DNA from: Actinomucor elegans
Taxonomy: Eukaryota > Mucoromycota > Mucoromycetes > Mucorales > Mucoraceae
Assembly (NCBI GenBank): GCA_026027325.1
Contig: JAMSLZ010000021.1
Location: 203,510-267,509 of the forward strand
Direction: 5' to 3'
Length of the DNA: 64,000 bases
Shown here: positions 40,690-51,775 of the stretch, piece by piece
Numbering within the stretch: the stretch's first letter is position 1
Layout of the letters: every line of letters begins with the position of its first letter
Position numbers and translations under genes: made by a program
Notes under the pieces: generated by a model
What the model was told of the DNA's origin: nothing
Databases searched by the model: none
What the model saw: only the letters and a program-made list of their open reading frames with translations

Positions 40690-40708
40690 GCCGGCTCATT
40701 TTTGATAC
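40690..40708. promoter_or_regulatory. ILV5-proximal copy of GCCGGC plus the shared 12-mer
   Basis: GCCGGC at 40690-40695 lies 205 bp before the ILV5 start and is directly followed by CATTTTTGATAC at 40697-40708, identical to the 12-mer near ILV2. It is embedded in a CCAAT-type element (CATTGG). Confidence 0.5.
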
Positions 40709-40894
40709 AAAACTTGTCTAAATCTTTGCAACCAAAAAGACTTGCTGTACAATCAGTGAATCATATTGCGAGAACACGAATGAAAAGTCAGCATTTCTCG
40801 AGTTACATAAGAAAATATGCTTTATATAAACTCGATATTTATATTCATTAGCTTCTCTTCTCAATTTTATACTAGAAAATAACCTATATTGACC

Positions 40895-42146
40895 ATGTCT
40901 TCACGTCTCTTTGCTACTGCTCTCCGTAGAGCTGCCACTATGGCTCGTCCTTCTGCCATGACTACTGTTAGAGCTTCCCTCAGATCATCTGCTATCAAAG
41001 CTGCCACTGTATGTTTCTCAATAATCATGGGCTCGAATGTGTATTAACCTAAACTCTCATTTATAGATTGCTCCTACCATCCAATGTCGTGGTATGAAGA
41101 CTCTCGACTTTGGAGGCTCCAAAGAAACCGTTTATGAGCGTTCTGATGTTCCCAAGGAAAAATTGCTCGAAACTTTCAAGAACGACACCATTGCCGTTCT
41201 CGGCTACGGTCCTCAAGGTCGTGGTCAAGCTTTGAATTTGCGCGATAACGGAGTCAATGTCATCATTGGTCAACGTGAAGGTAAAACTTATCAACAAGCT
41301 ATTGAGGAAGGTTGGGTTCCTGGTAAAAACTTGTTCCCCGTCTTGGATGCCGTTGAGAAAGGTACCGTTGTGATGAACCTTTTGTCAGATGCTTTCCAAA
41401 CCGAGATTTGGCCTCAAATGAAGCCACTCTTGACTCCTGGTAAGACCCTCTACTTTTCTCATGGTTTCTCCATTGTCTATAAGGATCAAACTCACATTGA
41501 ACCACCTGAGGGTGTTGACGTTATCCTTGTCGCTCCCAAGGGCTCCGGTTTCACTGTGCGTCGTCTTTTCCAAGAAGGTCGTGGTATCAACTCTTCATTT
41601 GCTGTATACAAGGATGCTAGTGGACATGCCAAGGAGCGTACTATTGCTTTGGGTATTGGAATTGGCTCAGGTTACATGTACGAAACGACTTTTGAAAAGG
41701 AAGTCTACTCTGACTTGTTTGGTGAGCGTGGTGTATTGATGGGTGCTATTCAAGGTTTGTTCCAAGCTCAATATGAAGTTTTGAGAGCCAACGGTCACTC
41801 TCCCTCTGAAGCCTTTAACGAGACTGTTGAGGAAGCCACTCAATCTCTTTATCCTTTGATCGGTGAGCGTGGTATGGATTGGATGTATTCTAACTGCTCT
41901 ACTACTGCTATGCGTGGTGCTCTTGATTGGTGGAAGCCTTTCCATGATGCCTCCAAGCCTGTCTTTGAAGATCTTTACAGATCTGTCAAGGATGGTTCTG
42001 AAACTGCTCGTTCTCTTGACCGTAACTCTCAACCTGATTATCGTGAAAAGCTCGAAGAAGAGCTCCGTGAAATTCGCGAATCTGAAATCTGGAGAACAGG
42101 CAAGACTGTTCGTCAACTTAGACCTGAGAATGCTGGCAAGAACTAA
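40895..42146 (+). CDS. ILV5: Ketol-acid reductoisomerase (mitochondrial)
   Basis: Two exons (40895-41008, 41067-42146) give 397 residues (yeast Ilv5 395). The presequence MSSRLFATALRRAATMARPS is Arg/Ala/Ser-rich. The Rossmann motif for NADPH is VLGYGPQGRGQALNLRDNG. VILVAPKGSGFTVRRLFQEG and the knotted helical domain (EVYSDLFGERGVLMGAIQGL, CSTTAMRGALDWW) carry the Mg-binding acidic residues of class I KARI. It converts acetolactate or acetohydroxybutyrate to the dihydroxy acid, directly after Ilv2, in mitochondria. It lies between ILV2 and LEU2. Codon use is strongly C/T-biased at third positions, suggesting high expression. Confidence 0.98.
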
Positions 42147-43493
42147 ATATGGCTCGCATACACCGTGTAGAAAAAAATACTTAATATCTCTTTATTTCTT
42201 TGCTTTTCAGTTTACCCTCCGTTATCTTCGCTCTTTGTATACACATTTCATCATTAAAAATCGTCTATCCTCATTACTAATAAATATGTTATAAATATGT
42301 AATATATTCTATGTAAGAGAAAAGCAATTGCCCTTATTGTTAAAGTTATACAATTCACAAAAAAAATGAATGTTATATATTAGCAAATGGGTAGATCTTT
42401 CGACACAACCGTACATACTATAATAGATCCTGATGTCTAACTGATGTAGCGACTTGTTGTGAGCATGGGATGCTCATTAGATGTGACTTTTCACTGAGAT
42501 CAGTAGAGATCGCTCGTGTTGAGTATGTTGAATAAAAAGCGGGGTCCCATGCGGAAAATGAAATGGTAATGAAGGATAAAATAGTTTCATATGGCACTAA
42601 CGCGATTAATGTATCCAACAAGAAGGCTAACCGCATGGCCCTACACGTTGTGTGATGCCTAGGCTTAATGGAGGTACACAACGAAGGTAAAATAGTACTT
42701 TCAATACTTGTATATGCTTTTACATTACTGCAAACAGGCATGCATGCACTACTATCATAGTTGTCTGAACTTTTTTTTTTCAAGCTGATAGACAACTATA
42801 AAGATAGATAAATCAAAAATAATGGCCGTTTTAATCTATATATTACTTGAGTTTTCAATATGTTTATTTGATCTGGTTCGCTGTACAGCTATAGTTTTTA
42901 TAATTTCAAGTTTTTTGTCGTGTCAAAGCTATGATGATGGACCGATAAAAGTCTCCACCCAATGAAATCTATGCATCAATAAATCAACAAAAGAGTACAG
43001 GAAAAGAACGGATCATAGAGAGGTACTAATGCACAAAAGTACGGTTCACAATAATCCAGACCTCTCTATACAAAGCTCTTTGATTCTCTGTCTTGTTTTC
43101 ACTTAATGAATATTCGCAACTTTTTATTCCCCAATGATGAGATTAATGGTAGATTATTAGTTGGCTATAGTTTTTGCTCTGTTGCGCTTTTTTTTTTTTT
43201 GTTCGTAAAAGAAGAAACTTAACACGTATCTTACTATTCAACAAAGGTATATAATGTTCGAGCCACCAAAACAACCTTGTTTTTTTTCAAATTCAGGTAA
43301 CCTGTATCCTTTTAGTATGTCTTTTTGTCACTGTGATATGCAACCAATCATGGACGACTCCATATGATTGGCTGTAACTGCCATGATTCATTTTTTAATC
43401 TACTTTATAAAGGCACATTCAAAGTTTCTTTTTTCTTATTTCCACTATCTTTTCTATCAAATATATATATATATACATATATAGTTATCCATT
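42147..43493. other. Intergenic between ILV5 and LEU2
   Basis: Holds one dispersed-repeat member (42479-42516) and two CCAAT-type boxes near 43342 and 43367 in the LEU2 promoter. No gene recognised. Confidence 0.5.
42479..42516 (+). repeat. Dispersed short repeat, member f
   Basis: AGATGTGACTTTTCACTGAG then ATCAGTAGAGATCGCTCG, preceded by GAGCATGGGATGCTCATT, which matches the extended upstream part of member e. Confidence 0.55.
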
Positions 43494-44749
43494 ATGTCTC
43501 CCCAAAAAATTTCTATTGTATGTCTTCCTGGTGATGGTGTTGGACCCGAGATTGTTGCAGAAGCTGTCAAAGTCTTGAAGGTTATTTCTGAACATAGATC
43601 ACAAGCACTTGGTGTCGAATTTGAGTTTAAGTACGAATTGATTGGTTTGGCTGCTATGGAGAAAACGGGCGAACCACTTCCTGATTCTGCTCTCGATGCT
43701 TGCAAGCAGGCTGATGCTATTCTTTTGGGTGCTGTTGGTGGTCTCCCTGGTGCTCAAATTGGTAGTGGACCTCGTCCCGAACAAGGTCTTTTGAAGCTTA
43801 GAAAGGCTCTCGATTTGTATGCCAACTTACGCCCTGTTTCCTTTGCCTCTGATAGTCTCACTGGTCTTTCTCCCTTGAAAGATCACGTTGTTCAAGGTAC
43901 CAATTTTGTCTTTGTTCGCGAATTAGTTGGTGGTATCTACTTTGGTGACCGTAAAGAAGCTGGTGAGGATGGAAAAGGTAAATATTTAATGAATGATAGG
44001 TTCGGGAAGAGATGTTTAGACGCGTTTCTTGCTGTGGATCCTTATAAAGCGTGGGAGAATCTATACTGATTTTTATTATTATTATTTTTTTTTATCTACC
44101 TGCAGCTTACGATACCCTTCCCTATTCCAAAGAAGAAGTTGAACGCGTTACCAGGTTGGCCGCTCTTTTAGCTCAAAAGCAATCGCCTCCCGGTAAAATT
44201 CACTCAGTCGATAAAGCCAATGTGTTGGCTACCTCTCGTCTCTGGCGTAAGACTGTCACTGAGACCATGGATAAGGAATTTCCTGAATTAGAGTATGATC
44301 ATCAGCTTGTTGATTCATGCGCAATGGCTATGGTTCAACGCCCTACCAGCCTTAATGGTGTTGTCTTAACCGAGAACATGTTTGGCGACATCTTATCTGA
44401 TGAAGCATCCGTTATTGTTGGATCTCTCGGTTTGTTACCCTCTGCTTCTCTCAGTGGCCTTCCTGACGGTAAGGGTAAATGTCTTGGTGTCTATGAACCT
44501 ATCCATGGCTCTGCACCTGATATTGCTGGTCAAGGTATTGCCAATCCTATTGCTACTATTCTCAGTGCTGCCATGTTGCTCAGATATTCTCTTGGATTCG
44601 AAACTGAAGCCCGTGCAGTTGAAGAGGCTGTCCGTAAGGTTTTAGACTCCGGGTTCCATACCCGAGATCTTCGTGGTGACAAGTCAACTATTGAAGTCGG
44701 TGACAAAGTCTCTGAGGAACTGGCTACTTTGTTAAAGCAAATCAACTAA
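43494..44749 (+). CDS. LEU2: 3-isopropylmalate dehydrogenase
   Basis: Two exons (43494-43977, 44106-44749) separated by a 128-nt intron give 375 residues in frame (yeast Leu2 364). [20 protein letters not shown] is the N-terminal nucleotide-binding start. [29 protein letters not shown], the isocitrate/isopropylmalate dehydrogenase signature [12 protein letters not shown] and [14 protein letters not shown] give NAD and substrate sites. It oxidatively decarboxylates 3-isopropylmalate in the leucine branch. No presequence, so cytosolic as usual. It is the third branched-chain amino-acid gene in a 7.6-kb block, same strand as ILV5. Confidence 0.97.
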
Positions 44750-47046
44750 ACATTCCTTGAAATATCCTTGATAATATGAACCGCTGTTATCTCATTGTAT
44801 AAAAACCTCACGATTTCCCCTCCATCTTTTCTACATTTTATTATAATATTAAAAAAAATTACTATGGACTTCCTTCATTTTACATCGCTGGCTTTGTTAT
44901 TTGTGATCTACATAGAAACTAGAGCAGTGGTTCTCACTATAATGATACTGTCAACTGACAGGGAAATCATTGTTAGATAATACTTGATTTACAGTGGATC
45001 ATGTTTTAAAATACTGTATACCACTTCATAATTACGATCATGCATGTTTTTAACCTTGCCTATGTCATCTTGTATTTCTATATGCACCATTAACTTTATA
45101 TCGTAACAGTATACTCGTTTACTAACCGTTGGTTTGTACGTTTTGGTCTGAATAGTGTCTCATTCTCTAGCACTATATGGCTATCATTGATCAAAAGACC
45201 AATACTGATGGACATTGTAGATTTTTGGTATCTTAAATAATAGTAATAAAGGAACAATAAGTATAGCATCATGCAGAATGTGGAACTACATTTTACTGTA
45301 CAAGTTTAAAAAATAAGACTAAGAACTCTCGAATGTATTTTCAGAATGACCTTACATACTATATGCTTAAATATCAAAATGTTGCAGCAGATGCAATAGT
45401 TCATTTTGGACTTGTATTACTTGTCGTATCTTTTCTAGAATAGTATTGAATACAATCATTTTTGATAGTTAATTCATAATATAGTAAATATTATGAATTA
45501 TAAACCTTGAGCTTGATGCAGGACCAAAATAACATACTGCAAAAATGTAAAGTCAATTAATTACTTAATCAGAAATCAATGTTATATTATTTTGACACTA
45601 AAATGTATCATCAAAACGCATAAAGCGTTATTAATGGCGCTAATTGAAAGTAAATACTATAAGCTTTGATATGGGACTGATAGTCTAATGCAACCCTTCC
45701 AAGTAAATGCTCTAATCTTGTGCCATAGTAGATCATACTACTTGCCTCAGTATCATGACCTTTTGTTGATCGAATGTTGCGTAGAAAATATACATTATTG
45801 TGCATTCCAGCAATGAACTCGTGTATTGGCTCTTTCTCTCCCTCTATATACATAGGTTGAGAATTGACTTTTCTCCAAGACTTGAAAGTGGCCCAGTATG
45901 TCAATAACTAAAATGATCAGCACTATATTAATTGAAGGTTATATATTTGGTGAAAGCACACCACGCTCAACAGTCAGTAGGGGGCTATCGCCTTGTTTAG
46001 TCTTCCGGGCGTGGTAGTTGGTAGAAGCAACGGTATTTTTTCCGACTTTTCTGCTTTGTTTTGTTCTTGCACAAGGTGATTCAATTATGTATTTCATTGA
46101 GATTGCATAAATATATTATATCTAGCAGTAGACTCGTTTCTAATATATAATCCGGTTTTTAATGGTTAAAAGATATTTATATTTCTTAAGCGAAACTGGC
46201 ACTTATTTCTTCCATTCCTTTTTGCACTAGATTTTAGTCGATCAATGATCATTAAAAAAGCGAAAAAAAAGGAGATAGAAAGTCATGATATATATGTGTG
46301 CAACAAAATAGGTACAAGTCTTGTAACTTTGGATAATAACGAGCTCAATAAAATAGCTGTAGTGGATGAGGATCTCGGGCTGTGTTTCAAGCCTGATGGT
46401 TTTGCAGCATAATTTGAAGGTTTTTACTGACAGTAAGTCTAATAGTTGGATGAATTCGAAATCTTATCGATAGTTTTAGTTGTGAAAATTGTTACAGACG
46501 ATGATACTGAGGCATTTTATACAGCATTGATCGTGTAACTGGAAATCTTTTTTGGATAGTAGACTACCTTCAATTTTTCAATTTTCTAATTTAAACGGTG
46601 TCGCAATAATCTCTTGGCCTTCTTTTATTAAATCAATATCCAATAAAGGATATGTTTAGAATTTTATAGTTTTTTCATATTAATAAGAAGAGGGCCATAG
46701 CTTGTTCTGGAATAGGTTATTTTTGCAGAGGTAACACTGTGACAGGATATTACTTCAATTTTGTATATAATATATGGATGTTTTAGATAAACAACAACGA
46801 TTTAAAAATGATGGATAATGTGATTATCCACAAGAAGAGTGATATTGAAAAAGAGATTTATAAATTTGATTTACATTTTCTATCTTATTTGCTTCCATTG
46901 AATTTGGTGATTGGATAGTTTGGGTTTGTTTACAAAAGCAAAATGAACTGAGCAGAAAAGGCTTTGTCTTCAAGGATACTTAATACTTGTAGTATTATTC
47001 TTCCAAGCAGGATTTGGAAATTGTTTAAAGGGTGACGCTATTTGTA
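44750..47046. other. Gene-poor region downstream of LEU2
   Basis: AT-rich. One unidentified open stretch is listed at 45611-45904. A GC-richer patch at about 45960-46060 can pair (CACCACGC with GCGTGGT) and contains a D-arm-like TAGTTGGTAGAAGC, but no full tRNA can be folded. Confidence 0.4.
45611..45904 (-). CDS. Unidentified short open reading frame
   Basis: About 97 codons (TYWATFKSWRKVNSQPMYIE, EFIAGMHNNVYFLRNIRSTK, MIYYGTRLEHLLGRVALDYQ) with amino-acid composition more protein-like than nearby noise. It is preceded by a plausible acceptor (TTAATATAG) but no upstream exon was found. I cannot assign a family. It may be a fragment of a decayed gene. Confidence 0.25.
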   Translation of the reverse strand: MTYWATFKSWRKVNSQPMYIEGEKEPIHEFIAGMHNNVYFLRNIRSTKGHDTEASSMIYYGTRLEHLLGRVALDYQSHIKAYSIYFQLAPLITLYAF

Positions 47047-47450
47047 CTGCCTACTATATTGTCGAAATGTAATGTTTGTAGACTTAAAAAAAAAGTGTCT
47101 GAGAATTCAACTTTTCTATAGCAAGAAATACTCTTCAAGATTAAGTAATTTAGAGTTCTTACCTATAATCCTAAATAATAATCATGATGAGTTTCAGTGA
47201 AGATCGACAGCCTATTTATCTCTTTAACATTTGAATTCAATAAGACTCAACCTTTCATCACATTCTTACTAAACGTTTATTTGCCTCCATCAATTTTCTT
47301 ATTAAACTATTTTTTGCTTCTTTTTACGTCAAATTACTAGCTACACTTTTTTATGTCTTAACTCGGAAGACTTGGTCATAAAAAAGTTGAATCCTTGACA
47401 CTTTTCTTTTTACGTCTACAAGCATTACATTTCGACAATATAGTAGGCAG
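47047..47450. mobile_element. MITE-like element with about 55-bp terminal inverted repeats
   Basis: The left arm 47047-47100 and right arm about 47395-47450 are inverted copies with few mismatches. The outer end is CTGCCTACTATATTGTCG, then AAATGTAATGYTTGTAGAC and an A-rich end with AAGTGTC. The 404-bp element is non-coding. Target duplication is not evident. The arms differ in sequence from those of the 2771-3052 element, so this is a separate family. Confidence 0.7.
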
Positions 47451-47647
47451 CATTATTCAAATCCGATTTAGTTGGGATTTTTTCACAATCAGATTTTGCA
47501 GTTCAAATAGCATCATCCTTATCTAAAATTTATATGGCTTTTCACCAAAGCTTGATAATAAGAAATTGACAAGTTTAATTTCATTATTTTGGCAAAAGAT
47601 TTTCAAAAATAGTATACAACAGCTCATTCTAAGTAAGAAGCGCTTAT

Positions 47648-47693
47648 GAGATGTAATATTGGATCGAAATCAGTTGAGAGATATATAGATTGT
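47648..47693 (+). repeat. Dispersed short repeat, member c
   Basis: ATGTAATATTGGATCGAAAT then CAGTTGAGAGATATATAGAT. Upstream ACAACAGCTCATTCT also matches member e, showing the family extends beyond the core. Confidence 0.6.
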
Positions 47694-47836
47694 GGCGCCT
47701 AATAAGCTTATACGAAATACATTTAGTTCTCTATAAATAAAAAATAAAAAAATAGATATACCATATACAAAATATATTCTCTTTAATCGTGATATTATTA
47801 GGTATTATAGCTTTTTATAAACATGCACTAGTCAAT

Positions 47837-47869
47837 AGATGCGACGTTAAACTGGGGTCTGTCAAGTAG
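47837..47869 (+). repeat. Dispersed short repeat, member d
   Basis: AGATGCGACGTTAAACTGGG then GTCTGTCAAGTAG, same orientation as member c, 190 bp away. Confidence 0.5.
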
Positions 47870-48091
47870 TCATTAGAACAATGAGTGCAGTTTAATGGAA
47901 GAGTTATGGTTGAAGCGCTGCTGCGCTCATTTCTAAGTGTATCAATCTACAAAAACGATTCAGTCAAAAATCGCATCTGTGTGTATAAGTACATTTTTTG
48001 GATAAACTACTGCATCCACTAGAACTATTGCTTAAATGAAACACTATATATTTAAGTGTTATTAATTTATATATGTTTTTACTTAAAGTAT

Positions 48092-48151
48092 CATGATGAT
48101 TTTCTATAGATCTCTCGATCGATCTCGGTCTAATGTCACATTTAATGAGTA
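48092..48151 (-). repeat. Dispersed short repeat, member e (best copy)
   Basis: On the minus strand: ATGATCTACTCATTAA, ATGTGACATTAGACCGAG, ATCGATCGAGAGATCTATAG. This is the copy closest to the consensus of all members. It contains the GATCGATC palindrome. Confidence 0.6.
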
Positions 48152-48827
48152 GATCATGATCAGAATGAGTTGTTGTACCTGGTATGATCACAGATCTATT
48201 CTAATTTCATAAATTGCATATACACATTTAATTTATAATCTTCATAAGCTAATTATTATTATTTTTTGTCTACTCAAACACCTCAAGTTTAGTGTTCCCA
48301 ATATCACCAAAGTACTCCTCATGCACAATCACGTTGCTTTTTTTTTCCTTGTGCTCAAGTTTTAGAGTAAGAATTCCTCCAACTCGTTTCAAAGTTTATA
48401 AGTCAAAGGTCTATTTTTACATGTCGGTCAAGCCATCGCGTTTGCTTGATATGTGAATGTAATATATTGATTATATATATTTAAAAATATAAAAAAGGAA
48501 CAACCTTTAAAGGCAGCCAGTGCAGCGTATCCTGCTCAAAGGAGACTATTTTTTTCAAGCGTATCAATCATATGTGCAATTATCCTCTTGAAACAAGTTT
48601 AGATGTTGGTATTGCGCGGTATATAAACGGAAATGGCGTTCACTTGAGACAAGTGCTTTAGCACCTTTGCAAACAAGCCCGACATCTCTTCCGCCAAGAT
48701 GCATATGTGGACATATCAAAAATAAGTCTATTGATATCCTTGATGATCACAGTATAGCTTAATGCTTCAAGTATGTCTTCAGAACATGTCTTTTCGTAAA
48801 GGTGCGTCAATGTAGCAGTACGTCGTA

Positions 48828-50010
48828 TTATCTTGGCACTGATATCTTCAATCTGAGTTCAAGAGAGCATTTGGATTCACTTGCTAGCGCATTGTTATAT
48901 ATGGAACCAAATTCTAAGTGGTTGTTGAAGCATACAAGATGAAGCTGCCGATCCAATGTCTGTGCATGCAAGTCGCTTTTCAAATGAAAGTGCTTATCAA
49001 TGATTGAGCGAGTATACTGATGGTTTTCGTCGTTGTAATGAAACTTGATTCGTAAAATCAAGTAATTTTTCCGCTGGCACAGAAAGTTTAAAAGTTCATC
49101 CTTGAAACAGATGCGTTGCTGGAGGCTCCATTTGTCTATGCTGTTAGTTACGAATCCCATTGTTAAGTGCGATAATCCAGTCATATACTGCGTAATAAAA
49201 TGCATAGTATTCACACAAAATGAATTAGTGGTGGTGTCAATGTCTTGATGGCCGCCAAACGATGCTCCAGCGCTTGTTGTAGGCTGATCGTTCTGTTCTG
49301 TTGGTATTTTTCGAAAAACGACTCAGTATCGCGCTTTGTTAGTAAAGACACTCAAGGATTCGAGCGGCTGTGCGCACTCAAGAATACCCAGACAATCTTG
49401 CATATTCGCCATCCCATCCTGAGGCAAATGTTCAAATATCGTAACTGAGGAAACGACGAGACAAGAGAGCAGGGTTATCCATCTTATATAAAGCCAGCCT
49501 TGTCATACAGTGCCGCAGTTGATAAACCGTTTCCAAGTAAATTTGTCGTTTTTCTGCCTGTATCAGTACTCGGTTCACGCGAAAACTATGTAATAAAGGC
49601 CAATGTTTTATCATGGCAGCAATCGTCTCTGATTTGGTGAAATAGGTCAAATCAATACAGTTATCCGAGATTTCAAGCTGTTGGATATTGGGAAAGTAGT
49701 GTATCAGTTTCGATACTGCTTCGGATTTCAGGTGCAGTCGAGATCGCCTGGGCATGGTGTAAGTATGGCCAATTGTAAGCTGTTTGATGAATCCAAAAGA
49801 AGACGGCTCAGCGTAGTTGAGGAAGCATTCAAGAACTGCTCCACATCGTAAACTGTTTGGAGGGTGACATGTTCGAGAAAGGTGCGCTTTGCTGGAAGAT
49901 ACCAAGCCTTGCAAATATACTGGCACGTAAATCTGTTTTTCAGTGAGAGCTCTGTAAAAATAGCTTGCCATATTTCAGTAGGAATACTGTATAAATTGGT
50001 ATCTTTTGTA
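48828..50010 (-). pseudogene. F-box/LRR-type protein, reading frame broken
   Basis: The N-terminal F-box is clear (IPTEIWQAIFTELSLKNRF, TCQYICKAWYLPAKRTFLEH) at about 49990-49850. Leucine-rich segments follow (FGFIKQLTIGHTY, FPNIQQLEISDNCIDL, LGILECAQPLESLSVFTNKA, YMTGLSHLTMGFVTNSIDKW) down to the stop near 48828. To read through, the frame must shift at about 49805, 49440, 49325 and 49216. F-box proteins recruit substrates to SCF ubiquitin ligases, and such genes are abundant in Mucorales. Since the leucine pattern is well kept between breaks, either recent decay or sequence error is possible. No good start codon was found upstream of the F-box. Confidence 0.6.
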
Positions 50011-50487
50011 TATATAGAAGTAAAAGAAGAAAAAAAGACTATAATTAGGCGATACCCATTGAAAGGATTATTAGTGGTAAAGTATTATATTTCAGTAGCC
50101 GCCGTGTAACTACCTCGGTCTTTCTTTTGCAGGAAACGAAGCTCGCGGTTAAAGTTTTTTGTAATCATATCAAAAAGATCTTGTAAGCTCGGTATAAAAA
50201 AAAGAAGAATCTCAGTTTTACTTGAAACTTACTTACTAGAGATTTGTGACTGATATTCTAGTTTAAGCTCAATAAACCATGAAGAATTCAGTTCATTCTT
50301 TGGAGACTCTGTGCGCTTCCAAAAAAAAAAAAAAAAAAAAACAAAAACAGTTTTGTTGATTGACATGATGCAGGAGAGAAACATGTTGCAGTGTATGTAT
50401 CAAGGATGCCTATGCTCTACTAGACATCTTATTTAATTCATCAGCGTGATATATAGAGTAGATAATTATATACAGTAAATAAAGGGC

Positions 50488-51775
50488 TCAATTGTTCCAA
50501 CTGATTCTAAATTCTTGATTCCCAATCATCACTTTGCTAGGGATAGAATTTAAATGCATTGGTTTAAAGGGACGTGCTCCATCATCTTGAGACAATCGCT
50601 GCAAGAGAATCGTAGCATTGATTGTGTCAATAATGTCTTTGTCATTCATGGTTGTAGGTGAGCTTGACATTGACTCTTGCGCAGGAGAAACAGGTGACCA
50701 GGATTGGCTGCTGCTACATGATGGGCTGTAAATAGGCGTGATACGAGGCTCAGATGCACGTCGCATCAATGGATGATCAGTAAAGATAGGCGGTAATAGC
50801 CGCTGTTTGTTTCTCGATAGTACTCTCTTGCTGTGTCCAATCAATCAGAGGGAAAGAGGGCGCTACGCGAAATGTAGGCGAAGGTGTCGTGTTGGGTGAT
50901 TCTGAAAAGGACTTCCGAGTTATTTCTTCTTGTCTTTGATCTAATTCCATCTCAAGGCCGCATTTCATTAAGCCACGAGGTTCGTTTGATGAGTTCAAAA
51001 GACTTGATAAAGACATTCGATGAGAAATAGTCTTGTTAGTAGCCTTTTACTGTTGGTTCGAGCAAGACAGGTGGAGTGGCCTTTGCTTTACGCATAAAGT
51101 CGCGTCTATATGGATGATTTGCTTGGCGCATGGTTGCATAGCCGCTACGGCGGTTTCCCATCCTCAGGGCTTTCTTTGGATCTAGTAAGAGACAACCGTA
51201 TTCCGGATGTGTAGGATCAAGAACGTCATTGATAAAGCGTGGACCGAATATGGCTACTAATTCTTTACGAATCATCCAGGACGTTCTTTTGCAAAGGATA
51301 TATGCCAGATCATAAGGCATCCTATACACAATGCATTAATTATCTGTGTCAATGGCTACGCTATCCATTGGATTACCAAGTGCCTTGTATTTTGAGAAAA
51401 CCTCCACGAATCTTTTTGACTTGTAATTCGGGGTTAGAGTCCACCATCTTTACAATGTCGGCTTTAGAGTTGCCTAGTGATTTCCAGATGCCGGTAAAAT
51501 GAACATAACCTGGTTTAGAATTCAACGGGAAAGGTAAGGGACATGAATACGGCAAATCATTCATTTCAAACGTTACCTGACTCTCTATCCCACATTATTG
51601 ACTGTCCATTAATGAGGTATTCATACACTGTAACATATCAGTACAAAGGTTTACTCTAATATGTCGAAATTCTACCTGGAATGTGCCCTCTTGGATCTAA
51701 TGAAGTTGTATAGTTGGCCTTTTTGACCTTGATACGATGTGGAAGAGACAAAAGGTCGAAATCTCGGACAATCAT
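50488..51775 (-). CDS. APSES-domain transcription factor, Xbp1-like
   Basis: Exons 51775-51676, 51627-51577, 51509-51377 and 51321 to about 51050 join in frame. They encode MIVRDFDLLSLPHRIKVKKA, YTTSLDPRGHIP, VYEYLINGQSIMWDRES, GYVHFTGIWKSLGNSKADIV, KKIRGGFLKIQGTWMPYDLA and LVAIFGPRFINDVLDPTHPE. This is the KilA-N/APSES DNA-binding fold in the form found in Xbp1-like fungal regulators. The C-terminal part (about 51020-50488) is Ser/Pro-rich (SFSESPNTTPSPTFRV, SPSCSSSQSWSPVSP) and ends QEFRISWNN. The join into this part is out of phase by one, and a one-base shift near 50815 is needed to continue. A nuclear repressor or activator role follows from the family. A palindromic AAGACGCGTCTT lies about 255 bp upstream. 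Confidence 0.75.

Noticed and set aside
43304..43313. GTATCCTTTT, a match to the U12-type GT donor
   Set aside because: It lies in the LEU2 promoter, with no U12 branch site or acceptor downstream and no coding exon on either side.
37184..44749. Operon or co-transcription of ILV2-ILV5-LEU2
   Set aside because: ILV2 is on the opposite strand, and ILV5 and LEU2 are 1.3 kb apart with their own promoters. Clustering does not mean an operon here.
45960..46060. tRNA-like or structured RNA patch (GGGCGTGG, TAGTTGGTAGAAGC, nearby hairpin)
   Set aside because: A D-arm-like stretch is present but no anticodon arm, T arm or B-box follows. It cannot be folded into a tRNA and does not match SRP or 5S RNA.
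49432..49971. A 179-codon minus-strand open frame starting MASYFYRALTEKQ
   Set aside because: Its first third is in the wrong frame. The F-box motif is read in another frame of the same bases, so this is a chimera of a broken gene, not a separate protein.
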